A stretch of DNA of 64,000 bases, taken from the NCBI GenBank assembly GCA_037157565.1, contig JAZHRO010000062.1, positions 1,798,001-1,862,000 on the forward strand. The letters run 5' to 3'. This document shows, piece by piece, positions 11,987-22,002 of the stretch (position 1 is the stretch's first letter; every line of letters starts with the position of its first letter). The notes beneath the pieces were generated by a model that did no database searches, had not been told where the DNA came from, and saw only the letters and a list, made by a program, of their open reading frames with translations. Source of the DNA: Thalassia testudinum. Lineage: Eukaryota; Streptophyta; Magnoliopsida; Alismatales; Hydrocharitaceae. A program made the position numbers and the translations under genes.

Positions 11987-13644
11987 TGAGCTCATTGCGC
12001 CTGGTCGATGGCGTAAAACTCAGCACTTAATGGGAGGCAACCCGTCATTTTAAAAAACTCAAGACATTTCTTGGCACATCCTATGCTGAACTCATATTGC
12101 ACTTTAGGGTTCATCCATTAGAACAACCGACTCCACCTCTAGTACCAGTACCCGAGCTTGAAATCGTCTGCAACAGTCATCCCGACCCATTCACCCACCC
12201 AACACCAGTTCTAATGAATGATCTAAGCTGAACTCGAACCCACCTAATTTACAATGAGGACATTGCAAATCGAAGGCATGGGGGGGTATTAAAGTGCAAA
12301 AATGCCGTGAAAATCACTTCACAAGAAAGGGTTTCATAAAAAAAAAACACATATTCCAAAAATACCAAAAAAAATAAAAAAATTCTTGAAAAAGAATAAA
12401 AATATGAGAGGAGAGGAAATTTTGATGGCATAGCAAATTTTGAGGAGAAAAAGGGGAGGAGTTAAAAATGTCAAAAATGAGCACAATTTGAAAAGAAAAA
12501 GAGGTAGTCATTAGTAAAAGATTAAGGAATTGACTTAGTTCTAGACCATATCAAGAGAAAGAAAGTGAAAGGCAAAAAGTGCCAATAAAATAGAGAAGTG
12601 ATTAGTAGGAACGTTGATTGTAGGCCTTTTGGGCTGTGATCCTAGGCTTAAAAATTCAAGTATCCGCTAAAATCTAGATAGTTCTCAAGAGGTTGGGGAA
12701 AATGCGAAGCTTAAGTATTAGGTCTAAGGCTTAGGGATTATTCAGCCTTGTTAACTGACCGCTGGTTTGTGGGACTCGGTAACCTAAGCACCCCAATCCA
12801 CACACAGTCTGGCTCAGTGCGTCTAAGTATCAAAATCACGTAAATACGTTTGAATTGTTCTGAAAAAAGACATCTATATTAAGAGCGGTTGATCAACACA
12901 AGTTGATTTGGACGAGTTTCCAGCGTGGAGAGGCGGGAAATTCCCCTTGAAGATGTAGAATAACATATCGTCTCCTCGGTGCTTGTATCCTAGGATATCT
13001 ACATATCCTACCAGGGGCATGTAAGCACCCTGTGTTGGTTCAGATGCCATGGGCGGCATTATCCCGAAATGTTGATTGCCAGGGTCTGGATTTAGCTACA
13101 GAACGCCATGGGCGGGATTATCTTGAAATCTCGAAAGCTAGGGTTCTGGGGGTTGCCATGGGCGGTGCTATCTCGAAGCATTGATTGCCAAGGACCCTGC
13201 GAGGATTGATGATGGGGACTAGGAATCTGATACAAATCGTGTTGTAAAACTAATACGAAGCTAGAAATAAAAAGAAAAGAGAGAGAAAATTCTCCAAAAA
13301 CAAAGAAAATTTCCTCTATCTCTCTCTGACAAAAATGCACTGCAAACTGAACCAAGGCTAAAACATGTTACAAGCACTGGTGCTTTAACCACGGAGTTCA
13401 ACAAACCTTAGGCTAGTTTCTGTGCACCTTAGAAACCTTCGCGGCAGACTGAGACTAGAGTTGGTCAGGTCCGGATTTTGGTTGGTACTTGAGTACCTCT
13501 AGGCCTACTATCGTCATTCTAACCTAATCTACAAAAGGAAGCACACATCAAAGTTTTTAAGCATCAAAAGATTTTATGGTCTAGAATCAAAGTTAATACC
13601 TTAAAATTTTGCTAAGGGACTAGCAAAAGCTAGGCATTAGGGTA
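11987..13644 (+). other. 3' noncoding region of Athila A
   Basis: No gene. After the pol end comes CTCAGCACTTAATGGGAGGC (12018-12037), then ACAATGAGGACATTGCA (12251-12267) with GGCATGGGGGGG (12275-12286), then an A-rich stretch (12335-12500), a triplicated unit (13045-13195) and the purine-rich approach to the 3' LTR. Matching blocks occur on the minus strand in F (41164-42500). The hairpin CAATG-AGGA-CATTG is also present in the non-autonomous copies D, E and B. Confidence 0.7.
13045..13195 (+). repeat. Three-unit repeat in Athila A 3' region
   Basis: Units begin GCCATGGGCGG at 13045, 13104 and 13155, continue TTATC or CTATC then GAAAT or GAAGC, and end GATTGCCAGGG or close variants. Spacing is about 59 and 51 bp. 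Copy F has the same three units on the minus strand at 41371-41519, so the triplication predates both insertions. Confidence 0.75.
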
Positions 13645-15504
13645 TGATAGGAACACCATCATGAACCCTAACTAGCTCATTTTGACCCAATTAAGTCAAT
13701 AAATGCTCCTACATAACCACCAGAGAATCATAACTCACTGTATAACCATTCTGAGAGAAAAATAAGAAACTAGGGGTAAAACTATAATTTTACCGGCTTA
13801 TCATGAATGTAGTAAAACCACAGGTTTTCTCAAGGGCTGAATAAAGGTCAAATGATCTTAATAGGATAACAAGTGGGTTAGATCAGACAGAAAAGGGTTT
13901 GCGTATGTTTTAAGAATTAAATAACTTTTGAAGCCCTAAAAATAGACCCACTTAATTAACCAAGGTTCTGGTTAGGATAAAATTCACTTAAATCCTCTAA
14001 AAATCATATAAAAATATTCTCTAGGGTTTAGTACCTTCAATTTGACCATTAGAACCCATCTTGACCTAAAATGGAGTCTCAAATAGATATTTGCCCTAAT
14101 TTAGATTTTTTCATAAATTACCTAGTCAAAAGTGGTTAAAACCAAAATCCAACTTCATCATTGGATTCCTTAGGTCAAAATTAGGTCTGTACCAAAATTT
14201 GGACCCAAGATGAGCTTGTCTTGACCTAGTTTGCAAAATCATCCTGTCTGATTACATTTATACCCCCAACTCTCAAAAACCCATGCATTCAGCCCCCTAA
14301 CTTCTTCGTCGTCTTCACAATAAGGTCCCTCCGCCATTATCACGGAGAAATCCTTCTCCGACGACCCTCCTTGAGTGTTCTGATGTGGCCGAAAGGCTGT
14401 TTCATTGATTTCAGGAGTACACCGTGTCCACCATTGACGAGCAAGCTTCGAGCTTGCTTGAAGCTCGCTCCAGGCACTTCGGTCCTAGGTTAAAGCCCCA
14501 GGTTGCACGGAAGCGTCTTGTTCACAAGTCCAGGTCCTCAATTGAAGACGCGAGCTGCACAAGTTGAGGCAATTGAAGGAAGACCCCCTACTGCAGACAT
14601 GCGAAGAAGGGCGCGAATAGTCCCACATCGTCAGCTGCGAAGTGTGCTGAGGTGCACAAATTGAATAAGTGATAGTAGCTATTCGCCTCAGTTCACGGGG
14701 TGAGGTCCCTCTCACTCGCTCACCCGGCTTTGTCTGCGACACATACCCGCGGACCTGGCCTGACTCGGTAACCCGACCTGCACTCCTCGCTCACCACTGC
14801 ACGCCAGCGAGCCTGGGCCCCGGTATGCACCTGAACCCAATAACCTAGATACCCTGTGGCTTTGGGAGAGTGGATCCTAAGAGAGAAAGAGAAAGGAGAG
14901 TTGCATAGGTAGGGGGAGGGTTTTGCTACAGAAAACTTCGGCTGACACTTAGCTAGATTCAGAAGAGGAAAGCCAGAGAAGGAAGAAGAAAAGAAGAGGA
15001 TTGCAGAGATAAAGGTAGAAGTTGAAGAAGAAGAATCTATAGCTGAGAAAGCAGAGAAAGAAGAAGAGGTGAAGTCCTGAGCTAAAGGGCCAAAGAAGAA
15101 GAAGGAAGAAAGTCATAACTAAGAAAGAGAAGCTGCAGAAGAAAGGAAGAATCAGAGAAAGAAAGAAGAAAAGAAGAAGAAGAACATCAGACTTTAAGTC
15201 GTCTGATTTCCAAATTAGACGATAGGATTAGCTTTCATTTCATACATATACATTGAGTTCCTTAGCTATTATTGTAGGGAGTATTTGGTGATCTAAATCA
15301 CCATTTCACTCCCATCTTTTTGCACATTGATACTGATATTATTGCAAATTCTTTTCGAATTGTGATCTTGATTTCTAAATCCCATATTGCTCCCTGTGTT
15401 CGACCTCGAAAATTATTCGAGTAATAAACATTGTATTTGTTTTCAAAGCGATTTTGACTATATTACAATGCTTTATTTTAAACTCGATTTCGCCACGCTA
15501 AACA
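13645..15504 (+). repeat. 3' LTR of Athila A
   Basis: Starts TGATAGGAACACC after TTAGGGTA and ends CGCTAAACA. It is co-linear with 3514-5374, including the GAA-rich stretch at 14945-15190. The target duplication atcgt follows at 15505. Confidence 0.92.
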
Positions 15505-15754
15505 ATCGTAGTCTAGCAACGGGGGAATCATCTCGATCTGAGCACCGTGGCACCCTTTGCAATAGACAGAAGATGGATGGTCCAAATGGTGCCACGTGGC
15601 ACCATCTAGGTAGCCCAAGGGTCACCTCTACCTCTCTCTCTCTTTCATGCCTATCAGATTTGGACCGTTGGATCAAGATCCAACGGCCATGAGGAGGCCA
15701 CGCCACCTTCCTGGCCGACACAAGAAATTCATTCCTTAGACAAAGTAAAGAGCA

Positions 15755-15807
15755 TAGTGTGGTGGTAAAAGAGCTTATCACAGAGTGGAGGTCGTGGGTT
15801 TGAATCC
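15755..15807 (+). other. tRNA-like Pol III box pair in copy D LTR
   Basis: TAGTGTGGTGG (15755-15765) resembles an A box (TRGCNNAGTGG), and GGTTTGAATCC (15797-15807) resembles a B box (GGTTCGANTCC). The spacing of about 30 bp is normal for a tRNA gene. The segment does not fold into a complete cloverleaf by eye, so it is a tRNA-derived relic rather than a tRNA gene. Copy B has a better version at 51852-51902. Confidence 0.5.
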
Positions 15808-16037
15808 TCGCAAACCCCTTCAAATCTGAAATTGGAGTCACACACGCGCAAGCGCAGCCCCGACGCACACATGGCCAGCCATAGCGCAACGCAAGTGCAC
15901 ACGCGCATAGGCGCGCAGACAACCAACTACAACGCCAATGTGCAAGCGTGCATATGCGACCAGGGGTGCATGATGCATGGGCTAGCTGCGGGCGAGTGCT
16001 TGGTTGGCATGATCTTCAGCGATAGTTGGGCGGTCCT

Positions 16038-16218
16038 TTAGTGACGCTTGTAGTTGTCACTAATGGCCTACATTATGCGCGTGCAAGCAAAGGAATTAAA
16101 GAGTGCCAGCAAGCTTTAGTGACATTTGGGGGATTGGCTGGTGCGGATCTATAGCGACGCCTTTGATGTTACTAAATGCCCTCTACATGAATTACCCTCT
16201 TCCCTTCACTATAAAAGG
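16038..16218 (+). promoter_or_regulatory. LTR promoter of copy D: hairpin and TATA box
   Basis: TTAGTGAC (16038-16045) and GTCACTAA (16056-16063) form a perfect 8-bp inverted repeat with a 10-nt spacer. TATAAAAGG lies at 16210-16218. The same order, hairpin then TATA, is found in copies B and E. The TATA box is the likely Pol II core promoter for genomic RNA. The role of the dyad is unknown. Confidence 0.6.
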
Positions 16219-16963
16219 ACCCCTACACCTCCCCTTCTTCATCTCTTCCTTTCTTCCTCTCACCACCTCCAAGGCTCTAAAGAGCGCTTGTCCCAAGCCG
16301 AGGATGCTCCTCTAAAGTAGAAAACAAATATTTGTTCCTGCCTCTCATCCCCCTTCGTGGAGCATCCCGTGGCTGTCTTCTCACCTCCCTTCGAGAAGAA
16401 GATCCTTGCCGCGATGCCATCCTACCCCACCCTTCGTCCTTTGGCTCCGTCCTCATTCATCCTGCTCCTCACCACCTTCCTCCAAGCGACGTCAGAGCTA
16501 GTCGTCCTCCAAGCTACTGTCGAGGGGGATTTCTCTCACCTATATCTTTATTACTTTCATAGTATAGTTTTCCTGCTTTCCTAGTTGCAATAAACATTTA
16601 TAAAAATACATGATTGTTTCTCTTTCTCTCTCTCTCTCTTTTCATTTTACAGTAGATTAGCTAGATTTCATCGACCTGATCTCTTGCCCTATTAAAAATA
16701 CCAAAAAAATTAGAAAAGATAAAAATAACAAAAACAATTAAAAAGTGAAACGTGTATTCTTCAAAACCAAATGTTTGCCTCCCCATGTTTGACTCGGGAC
16801 TCACTTTTCGAGTTTTGGTTATAAATATTATCTGATCGACGGATTTTCTCGCGAATCGAACTACAACTACGAGTTTTCCAAATCTAAACCTTTCCGCGTA
16901 CGAGATCCGACGCAATCAGGCATGCATTGCATTTTAATTGTATTTTTAATATGTTTACTTAAG

Positions 16964-19097
16964 TGTTGGGAATAGATAGACAGTCAGATCCGGCATACCT
17001 TGGCACTCATGAAGGTAGAAGATGAAGAAGAAGCTCATTTCAGCTGGATCCCAGCTAGATCTAGCTCATCCCAACTAGATCCTAGCTCATTCTAACTGGA
17101 TCAACTTATCTTTAGCTCCATTCAGTTCATCTCAAGTGAATGGTAGCTCTAGCTAGTTTACCTTAGCTCCATTCAGGTCACTTTAGCTAGATGGCAGCTC
17201 AAACTAGCTCAAGACAGTTGATCCCAGCTCCATTCCAGCTCTTCCAATCCAGAACAGTTCACTAGAAGCTCAACCTGACTAGGACTAGCTACTAGCTAGA
17301 CCTAGTCAGCTGAAGAAGTCATCAACCAGCTCAAGCCAGCTCAAATCCAGCTCCTGGAGGACTAACTCAACTCAACTTAGTTGAGCTCAGCTACTTGACC
17401 TAAGCTAGCTACTCCAACTAGCTAGGAATACTCCGGGAAGACGAGACCCAGCTCACCTCAGCTCATTTCAGTAGAAGCTAGCTCCTCTTAGCTTGGCTTA
17501 GCAGCTAGTAAAGAACTAGCAAGCTAATCCAGCTTAGGTAGCTCCCTATAGCTCTCTTCAGCAGCCACCAGCTCCAGTGCAGGTTAAGATAGCTACCTCT
17601 AGCTCCTCTCCCTTAAAACCCTAGGTCCCTCTACCTCCTACCTTACTCCCTACTAGCTAAGCTAGCTAAGCTACCTTAGCTCAACTAATCACCTCCTTGG
17701 AACCCTTACATAATCCTAAAACCTACCTACCTAAGCTCCACCAAATAACCCTAAAGCTAGATCACCTAAGCTCCCTACTCCCAATCCAACTTGGCGCCAC
17801 CTAACTCACTACCTTTCAACCCACCACCACCACCAAGAGGCACCTCAATTTTGGTGCCAAAAACACCTAACTACCATCCCCATCTTGGCACCGAAATGAA
17901 CCCCCATCCTTGCCCTACATGTTACCACTTAAACCATCTCCACCCTCCAATGTTGGTGCCACCTAGGACCCCTTATAGAAGACCATTTCAACACCAACTT
18001 GATGTGTCTCTCCAACCCTTAACCACCCATCTAGGAAACCTACAATTGGCGCCAACCTATGGTAGCCCAAGGATCAATTAACTACCCTAAAACCCCATCC
18101 TAACCATCCATTCTAAAGCCACCTACTTCCCCTTCAAACCCCTTCATTTGTCGCCACCTTTCTTGGCCCTTAGATCACCTAACCACCTTCCAAAACTCAT
18201 CCTAGCCCTCCATCTTATTCCATGCCACAACCCTTCCCCCTACTCCTATAAAAACACCACTAACAACCACTTAAACCCCATCTTCTCCCTCAGTTAGGTT
18301 CACCATTAATCCACCCATTCTCCACTCCAAGGAAGAAGGAGTGAAGAAGATCAAGGGGGCAACCTACCCGCCCCCTTGGTGCCTTCTTAATCTTTTTCTT
18401 CTCCCTTAGCCATGGCAAGGAGGAGGTCATCTTCACCTAGAGGGACAACCAGGCAAAGGAGGAGCCAACAAGGTGGTTGATGCCCACCTTGGAGGAGAGC
18501 TTGAAGGAAGGAAAATTGAAGAAGGAAGAGAAGGAGAACTCTTTTCAAGTATGGAGCAACCACACTTGGAGCAAGGGCCATCTAGATCTTCTACCAGAGA
18601 ATTCCCCCTTCTTCTTTATCTTTCCAATTTCTTGTATTAGCTAGTGTTTTTGTTTATTTTCATGTAGCAAGAATTCCTCTACCTGTATTTTACTCTGCTA
18701 GTAATGCAAGTTTTCATTGCCTTCCAAGTTCATGTTTTAATTTAGTGTAGTGCACACCACACTCTCTTCTTTTAATTACCTTTGGTGTACTTGCCTAGAG
18801 TGAGCTTAGAAGAGAGGGTTTCATTTTGTAACTTAGGCATAGGTTTAGTGTAGTTATCTCCGCTTTCAAGAACCTGATTATTTCCAAAAATCATAAAAAC
18901 AAAAAAAAATCAAAATGGCATAAAGAAAGTTGATTTTCTTGATTTCAAGCGAGAGTGTTAAATTTGCAAACTTGCCTCCTTGAACAACCCTAGATACTCC
19001 ACTATCTAGGTTATATAAATTTAAAAGTTGATTGCGAATTTGCATGTTACAATGACTCAAAACCCTAATTTTATCAAATCATGCTTTTTTCGCATCA
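16964..19097 (+). repeat. Probable solo LTR, AGCT-rich, of a Gypsy-like element
   Basis: The sequence starts TGTTGGGAATAG, has a TATAAAAACACC box near 18248, and ends with a typical U5 stretch (GCCTCCTTGAACAACCC, then a TTATATAAATTT run) closing at TTCGCATCA. No internal region or second LTR is attached, and Copia coding sequence starts directly to the right. The left half (16985-17760) is saturated with AGCT and CTAG. 17788-18155 holds spaced TTGGCGCCA-like words. Flanks share TTACTTA but I cannot define a clean 5-bp duplication, so the boundaries are uncertain. The 45 bp on its left (16919-16963) are unassigned. Confidence 0.5.
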
Positions 19098-20530
19098 ATA
19101 CCTTACTTAATGTAAGTAAAATTTGTGACAAAGGTTATAAAATTAGTTTCACACAAATGATTTTAAAATAAAAGACAAACAAACTAAGCAAACCCTTTTT
19201 AAAGGTCACAGATTTAAAGATTTTTATATTGTCAACTTCGACAAATGTGGCAGCCTTGAATGTCTAGTTGCATCTAACGATGAAGCAATACTCTGGCACA
19301 AACGACTAGGATATGTTCACATGAAAAACATTAGTAAACTTGTGAAACATGTTCTAGTCAAAGGTTTGCCAACAATCAATTTTAAGAAAAGAAAAGTTTG
19401 CGATTCTTGTGAAATTGGTAAACAAACAAAAAATTCTTTTAAGCCAAAAAGGGTGGTTAGCACTTCTCGACCCTTGGAATTACTTCACTTAGACTTGTTC
19501 GGACCAACCAAATCCGAAAGCTTGTTTAGGTGTCGATATGGTCTTGTTATAATTGATGACTTTTCAAGGTTTACCTGGGTATCTTTTCTAAAAAGTAAGG
19601 ATTTGACTATTAATATCTTTAGTAAACTTGTAGGGAGACTACAAAATGAGAAAGGATTGGAAGTCATTAAGATAAGAAGTGATCATGGTGGAGAATTTGA
19701 GAATCAATCTTTTTCTAAATTTTGTGATCAATTTGGGATAAAACTTGAGTTTTCATTTCCTAGAGTTGCACCTCAAAATGGAGTTGTTGAGAGGAAAAAT
19801 AGGACCCTGAAAGAGTGTGCCCACACAATGCTGTGTGAGTCAAAGTGACCTCGATATTTTTGGATTGAGGATATAAACACTACTTGCTATATCCAAAATA
19901 GATCCCTGATCGGACCTATCCTAAGGAAAACACCCTTTGGACTTTATCATGGAAGAACACCTAAGATTTCTTATTTTAAGGTATTTGGATGCAAATGTTT
20001 TATGCTGAATACAAAGGACAATCTTGATAAATTTGATGCTAAGAGTTTAGAAGGAATCTTTTTAGGTTACTCAACCCGGAGTAAAGCCTATAAAGTTTAT
20101 AACAAGAAGAATTATGTTGTTGAGGAAACCTTACATGTATCTTTTGATGAAACCTTAGCACAACCATAATCCTCTCATATTGACGATGATGAACACTTAG
20201 GAGATCCTTCAAACATACCTGAAGAAAACATCTTAGAAGATCTACCAAAAGATATATCATACATAAAGGATCACCCAAAGGAATTAATAATAGGAGAATT
20301 ATCCAAAGGAGCTCAAACCAGATCATTAGCCAACACCTTAGCTTTTTCAGCCTTTGTCTCCCAACTAGAACCCAAAGATGTTAAGGATGCCTTTTTTGAT
20401 GAATACTAGTTTATTGCATTGGAAGAAGAATTGAATCAATTTAAGAGAAATCAAATATGGGAACTCATTCCAAAACTAAATTCTCAAACCATCATAGGAA
20501 CCAAATGGATTTTTAGAAATAAGCTAAATG
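19098..20530 (+). pseudogene. pol: Copia pol part 1: GAG-pre-integrase, integrase, start of reverse transcriptase
   Basis: The pre-integrase domain reads DKGYKISFT, then WHKRLGYVHM and CDSCEIGK, the zinc-binding H and C positions, at about 19290-19420. The integrase core follows with D in LLHLDLFGP, D in IRSDHGGEF and E in VVERKNRTLK (19480-19840). The stop at 19846 is TGA where a CGA codon is expected. The reading continues in the same frame through CYIQNRSLI, VFGCKCFML, EGIFLGYS and VVEETLHV. Reverse transcriptase begins at EELNQFKRNQIWEL and TKWIFRNK, where the LINE interrupts it. Integrase would insert the cDNA; the host reading frame is now dead. Confidence 0.88.
20515..20530 (+). other. 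LINE target-site duplication, left copy
   Basis: AGAAATAAGCTAAATG is repeated exactly at 25570-25585. The 16-bp length fits target-primed insertion by an L1-type LINE. Confidence 0.92.
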
Positions 20531-20728
20531 GAATATCTACCAAGAGATGATGAGGGGCGATGCAAGGAGAGGAGATGGTTGGCAGGCGTGGGGTCAAAGA
20601 GGCTTCGATGATTGTCAGCGTGGGGAAGGCTATGGAGGAGGGAGGTCGAGTGCCCCATGCTATAGGTGCAAGGAGAGGCCCCACATGGCTGAGGAGTGTA
20701 GAAATGCGGTAGTGTACCTTGTGTATTG
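20531..20728 (+). pseudogene. LINE ORF1 fragment with CCHC zinc knuckle
   Basis: A Gly/Arg-rich stretch precedes CYRCKERPHMAEEC, a C-X2-C-X4-H-X4-C zinc knuckle as in ORF1 RNA-binding proteins of plant LINEs. Only the C-terminal part remains because the element is 5'-truncated. The stop is at 20726. The product would bind LINE RNA in the ribonucleoprotein. Confidence 0.7.
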
Positions 20729-22002
20729 AGTCCTAGGGCATAATTGCGATAGGTGCAAGAAGGCATGGGCCAACAATAATGGTGGGCGAGAGGGCCGCGC
20801 AAGGGTGCAATGGGCATGGAGAAACCTTATCGAGGGTTCTATTGCACGAAGGTCGAAAGAGGAGGTGCAACATGAGGAGGCTCGAGGACGTGGGCACCAT
20901 GTTGGTGGCGATTAGCCTTTCGTGTGGAGACAACCTCAGCTATGTCCTTTTCCTCCCCCTCTAAACGAGGAGGTGTCGCTGACTTCGAAGGTGATGGCAA
21001 CGGAGACCTTGCTATGTAGGGCGGTGATAGGTGAGGTCATGTCTGGCTCATCAACAATTGGAAAGCTTCGAGAGGTAGTAAATTCTCTATTTCTCTCTTC
21101 ATCTATGTGGAGGATTTCGATGTTGTGTGCATCACGCTTCTTGGTGTTTAGGTTGGGTGAGGGGGATGTGGATAGCTTGAAGTTTAGAACCTCGTGCATG
21201 GGTGATTTATCTATTATCTAGAGACTTGTATCCTCGTTTGATGGTGCACCTCTAGACTAGCCTCCCCAGAGAATAGTTGTTAGGTGCTAGACTGTGTCTA
21301 TCCATGGCTTGCCTCTACACTTCATTCGACAGCAATGGTATCTCATGTGGTGTCTAGTTTTGGGACCCTAAAGGAGGATGCAGTGGTGGGTTTGGTTGAG
21401 GGCGACGAGCGAGGTGAAGGTGGGCGTTACGTTTAGGTAGGGTGGCTCTTTACCTGATAGAGTTGTGTTGCGGTGTGGTGGGTCTTCCTAGCTATTGCAG
21501 GTGAACGTGGAAGTGCAATTGGTCCATCCTATCGAACTGGTGGAGGTGATAGTGAATTGTGAACAGTGTGAGGAGGGTGGGATGCAGTGGAGGGAAGTGC
21601 ATTGTATGGAGGTGGGGGGTGTCACTGGAGGAGTGAAGAAGAGTAAGGTCCATAGCATGGATGGGAGGGAGGAGCGTATGGCTACTTCAAGGGACGACAT
21701 GGAGGGTGTGAGGGAGTCGGAGGCCATTATTGTGAGGGAGGAAGGAAACCTTGGTAGCATGTAGCAGGGGGAAGTGGTGGGTGTGGTGGAAGAAGTAGGG
21801 GGTTCATTTTTAGCACTAAGGAGGGCATGGCAAATGATGTGGGGTCATCATCACGTGCATGTGGTGGATCCGAAAGTTGGGGAAGTATAACTTGAGAAGC
21901 CATGGGCCAGTGTAGACCTCAAGGGTGGATGAAGATACTGCTACCAAGGTGATTAGTGTGACTTGTGTCCAAGGTGGAAATGTGGGGAGTCATGCCTTGT
22001 CA

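Larger units (their letters stand above)
3514..15504 (+). mobile_element. Complete Athila-type Ty3/Gypsy retrotransposon A
   Basis: LTRs 3514-5374 and 13645-15504 (1861 and 1860 bp) start TGAT and end TAAACA. Flanking target duplications are atcgc (3509-3513) and atcgt (15505-15509). The interior holds a primer site, a leader with a mini-exon, a single-frame gag-pol relic (6285-11986) and a long 3' noncoding region. The FMDDFSVFG reverse transcriptase box, the DLGAS protease box and the post-pol motif CAATGAGGACATTG point to the Athila lineage. I see no env-like ORF between pol and the 3' LTR. Its LTRs still align along their whole length but with many substitutions, so the insertion is not recent. 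Confidence 0.92.
1..16918 (+). mobile_element. Non-autonomous LTR element, copy D (left-truncated by window, split by Athila A)
   Basis: This is the right part of a LARD-like (large retrotransposon derivative) element. It holds most of the ORF (32-1540), a noncoding 3' region (1541-3139) and a 3' LTR in two pieces (3140-3513 and 15505-16918). The 5' LTR lies outside the window. Copies E (30660-38701) and B (51207-58917) show the complete layout: LTR, tRNA-Asp-like primer site, leader mini-exon, ORF, 3' hairpin region, polypurine tract, LTR. No gag, protease, reverse transcriptase, RNase H or integrase motif is present between the ORF and the LTR. The right end is taken at ...gacgcaatca, so the right target duplication would be ggcat, which cannot be checked without the left end. 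Confidence 0.8.
15505..16918 (+). repeat. 3' LTR of copy D, second piece
   Basis: Continues the LTR broken at 3513. The block GTGCCACGTGGCACCATCT at about 15590 aligns with 57602-57620 in copy B. It contains a tRNA-like segment (15755-15807), a hairpin and TATA box (16038-16218), a CT microsatellite near 16622-16640, and the U5 block GCCTCCCCATGTTTGACTCG. The end GACGCAATCA corresponds to CCGACGTTCAACA in copy B. Small ORFs on either strand here are not conserved among LTR copies. Confidence 0.82.

Noticed and set aside
15473..15926. Minus-strand ORFs rich in Cys and Ala in the copy D LTR
   Set aside because: They arise from CG-rich LTR sequence around the tRNA-like segment, have no counterpart in the other family LTRs, and show no domain.
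16964..19097. 5' LTR of the Copia element itself
   Set aside because: Sequence to its right starts in the middle of pol, with no primer site, gag or protease, and its U5 looks Gypsy-like. A solo LTR nested in pol fits better, though its target duplication is unclear.
20749..21764. Several 60-100 codon ORFs on both strands between LINE ORF1 and endonuclease
   Set aside because: Overlapping, unconserved, with no domain; they are chance frames in G-rich LINE sequence.
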